From the NCBI RefSeq assembly GCF_963678635.1, contig NC_087062.1, positions 11,018,670 through 11,082,669 on the forward strand: a stretch of DNA of 64,000 nucleotides, given 5' to 3'. The translations under genes were made by a program, and so were the position numbers. Source of the stretch: Symsagittifera roscoffensis. Lineage: Eukaryota; Xenacoelomorpha; Acoela; Convolutidae. This document shows positions 50,801 through 53,800 of the stretch, one piece after another; within the stretch, counting starts at the first letter, position 1; every line of letters starts with the position of its first letter. Under the pieces are notes generated by a model, which was given only the letters and a program-made list of their open reading frames with translations, ran no database searches and was not told where the DNA came from.

Positions 50801-53800
50801 CCGCACCGAGCGCCCGTGGAATCTGATCGATTAAAATGGTTTCCCGAGACAGGAATAATCCATTATAATCCATTAAAGATGTAAAATTCAGACCGCGAAA
50901 TCGATTATATTGCCATTATAATCAATTATTTTTATAATCCGTTATTTTTGGCAAGGGAATCGATTCTTTTTGCCAAAAGAATCCATTATAATCGATTAAT
51001 TTTGAAATGAAAATCCATTATAATCCATTATAATTGATTCTAATTCACTTTATTTTACGAACTTATGTCGATTTTTGCAGAAATTTATGCAAATTTAGCA
51101 GAAAATTTGCAAAATGTATGCCAAGTCTTGGGGACAAACTTGGGGATGAGAGACTGAACCAGGAGGGGTTCTGGGTAAACTGGGGACGACTCGGGAGAGG
51201 GGGGGAAATAGAGGGGGTGTCAATTATTAACACACTCCCCCAAATTCTACCAATATATTATCCTCCCATGTTCAACCATAAGGGGGCGAATGGCGGTTGT
51301 GGTAAAATAGTAGAGAGTGGTGGGGGGGGGGGTAAACGGGAGGGAGGGTAAAATTAGGGGGGGGGGGGAGTAAACTGATATGAATTGAAAAACGCGAGAC
51401 AAAAAAAATAAAAATTTGAAAGAGAAATGTAACATTTTATGAAACGTAATACGTAGCAATTGCACTAAACAGAAACTTTGAAATAACTTTGAAAATTTTG
51501 TTAATTGCATGATTAATTTCTCGAAAAAATCCATTTTGATGGATTATAGTGAATTATTTTGGCATAAAAACTGATAGGATTATATTGCATTTTTAATGGA
51601 TTATAATCAATTATAATAGATTATATTGACATGAAAAAATATTAGGATCCATTATTATCGATTATTTTGCAATTTTATAGATACTGAGCATATTGTGACA
51701 AAATAATCGATTATGATCCATGTGTGCTCGGTGCTGGCTCCGCAGTGCTCTGTTTTATTGTTCCGACTTTCGAAGAAAACGGAATACTTTTGCTCGGTGT
51801 GGTTTTTTTTTATTCAGTCAAATTTCGCCGATCGAAATAAAAGTTTTCAACAAACATTTTTAAAAAGCCGATAGAAGATATCGACTTCCGCAGTTCAAAT
51901 GAAAAAAGATATTTTACCTCCAATTGTTTTTTGTAAAATTCTTGGGGGGGGGGGGTTTGAAAATTGCCAAATTGGCCATGTTCTGGACTATTTATATTCC
52001 TGAGAGCGTAACGCGAATTATTTGTGAGTGGCAAGTTATCCCGCACAACAAAATAGTTCCAAATTGAATTGAGGCTAGCTAGTCAGATTGGTCATATCAT
52101 TTTCGTACGACTCTTAAATTTCACATTTATTGTCCAAATTTTGTAGATTTTCATAATTTTCTTTTCCCAAAAACTTTTCGATACGAATAAAGGGACAGTC
52201 AGAACATTAAGGGCTTTGCCCTGATATACGAGCAGTCTTGTTGGCGCTTGTAGCGGAAGACCACAGACACTTGTTGTATACACAAAAATCCGACTTTTTT
52301 GTTGTTTTGGATGTCATCTGATAATTTTCAGTAGATTCTACAATTCTTTTCCTCCTATTTGTTTTTTTAATGTTTCTTTTATTTCTGCATTTCGTCGTTG
52401 GATTTGTCAGTTTATCACAAGATTCCGCATTTTGTCATAGGAGCTTCAAAAATCAGTTTTTGAATATGAATGAACTTGCGCTAGCTCAACTGCGGAATCC
52501 ACTGGAAAATTTTAGAATCTACCGACATTTTATCGACTTCCCTTCGATTGACAAAGCGCAACTGTCAGTGAAATCCAAAACAAGCATGGTTAAGTAGTTG
52601 TCTCTAGAAACCATAATGTCTTTGAAGTCCAGATTTTTCATCGCTAGCCAAATTTCAACTTATATACCATGTGTGATTCAATTTCTTGTTTCAAAGATCT
52701 AAGGAAATCGGTGCAGATTTGATGGAATCCAGCAAGAATATCCATGGAATCCAAAGCAATACCGATGTAACCGAGATTGACGGCGTACTGCTTGTAGTCG
52801 GCACGTGTGCGCATGAATGATTTTTCGTTCATGCGTATTTTATGAGCTGTCAAATTTTAAGGAATTCGCCACCCAGAAAATGAAAACGAGAGAAAACAAA
52901 CCATTATTGTTCCGAGTTTCAATACGAAAGTAACGGAATATTTGTGCTCGGGGTGGGGTTTTTTTTTCTTCAGACAAATTTCGACTTTTTAACTAGCCAT
53001 TTTTGACGGAATTTTTTAATATCATTCGAAAGGTATTGTTGTCCTGAGCTCAAATTTGAAAAGATATTTCACCTGTGATCATTTTTCGTAAAGTTATGGG
53101 GTTTAAAGATTACCATTTTGGCCAATTTGGGACAATTAACGCGCGATATATTTCGCGCTATTAACGCGTAAGCGGAGAGTTAATCCGTCTTAAAATCGTT
53201 CCAAATTGGTTAAAAGAAGCTTATTTGCCATAATTGATTGGTTACAAGGAGCTAAATCTATCTTTTTGTACTTTAAATGGCGTGTGGGGGGATGATTTTC
53301 ATAAAAAATTTCAAATTAAAAAAAAAATTTTTTTTTAATTTTATTACATTTAATTTTTTAATGTTATTACTGCTCCATAAATCTTAAAAGGCATCGGAAC
53401 ATTCAGGGCTTCGCCCTGATACGAGCAGTCTTGTTTAAATTTTAAAACTACGCTGAAAAAGTTTTCTTCAAGCTTTGCAGCAGAATATTTTCGTTGACGC
53501 ATTGAAGCGTTGACACATCGAACTTTCGACCAGTAAAGAATTGAGGTAAAATGGGCAAAGGCTCAGAAACTGAATTCAAGAGTTTTCGGCACTGTTAAGC
53601 GGAACTTTTAATATTCAACTTACGTTTTTAAACAAAAAACTTAAACGCCAGTTTTTTGTGATACCATCAACTTTGAACAAAAGAGAAAGAACATTTGGAT
53701 CTTTTTAACTATTGACCCCTTTTGCAAAAGGGGAAGCTTTGTTACTAGGTAAAACTTAATGTAGGCTGATTCATTGAGTTTTTTTTATAGGGAGGGGCAA

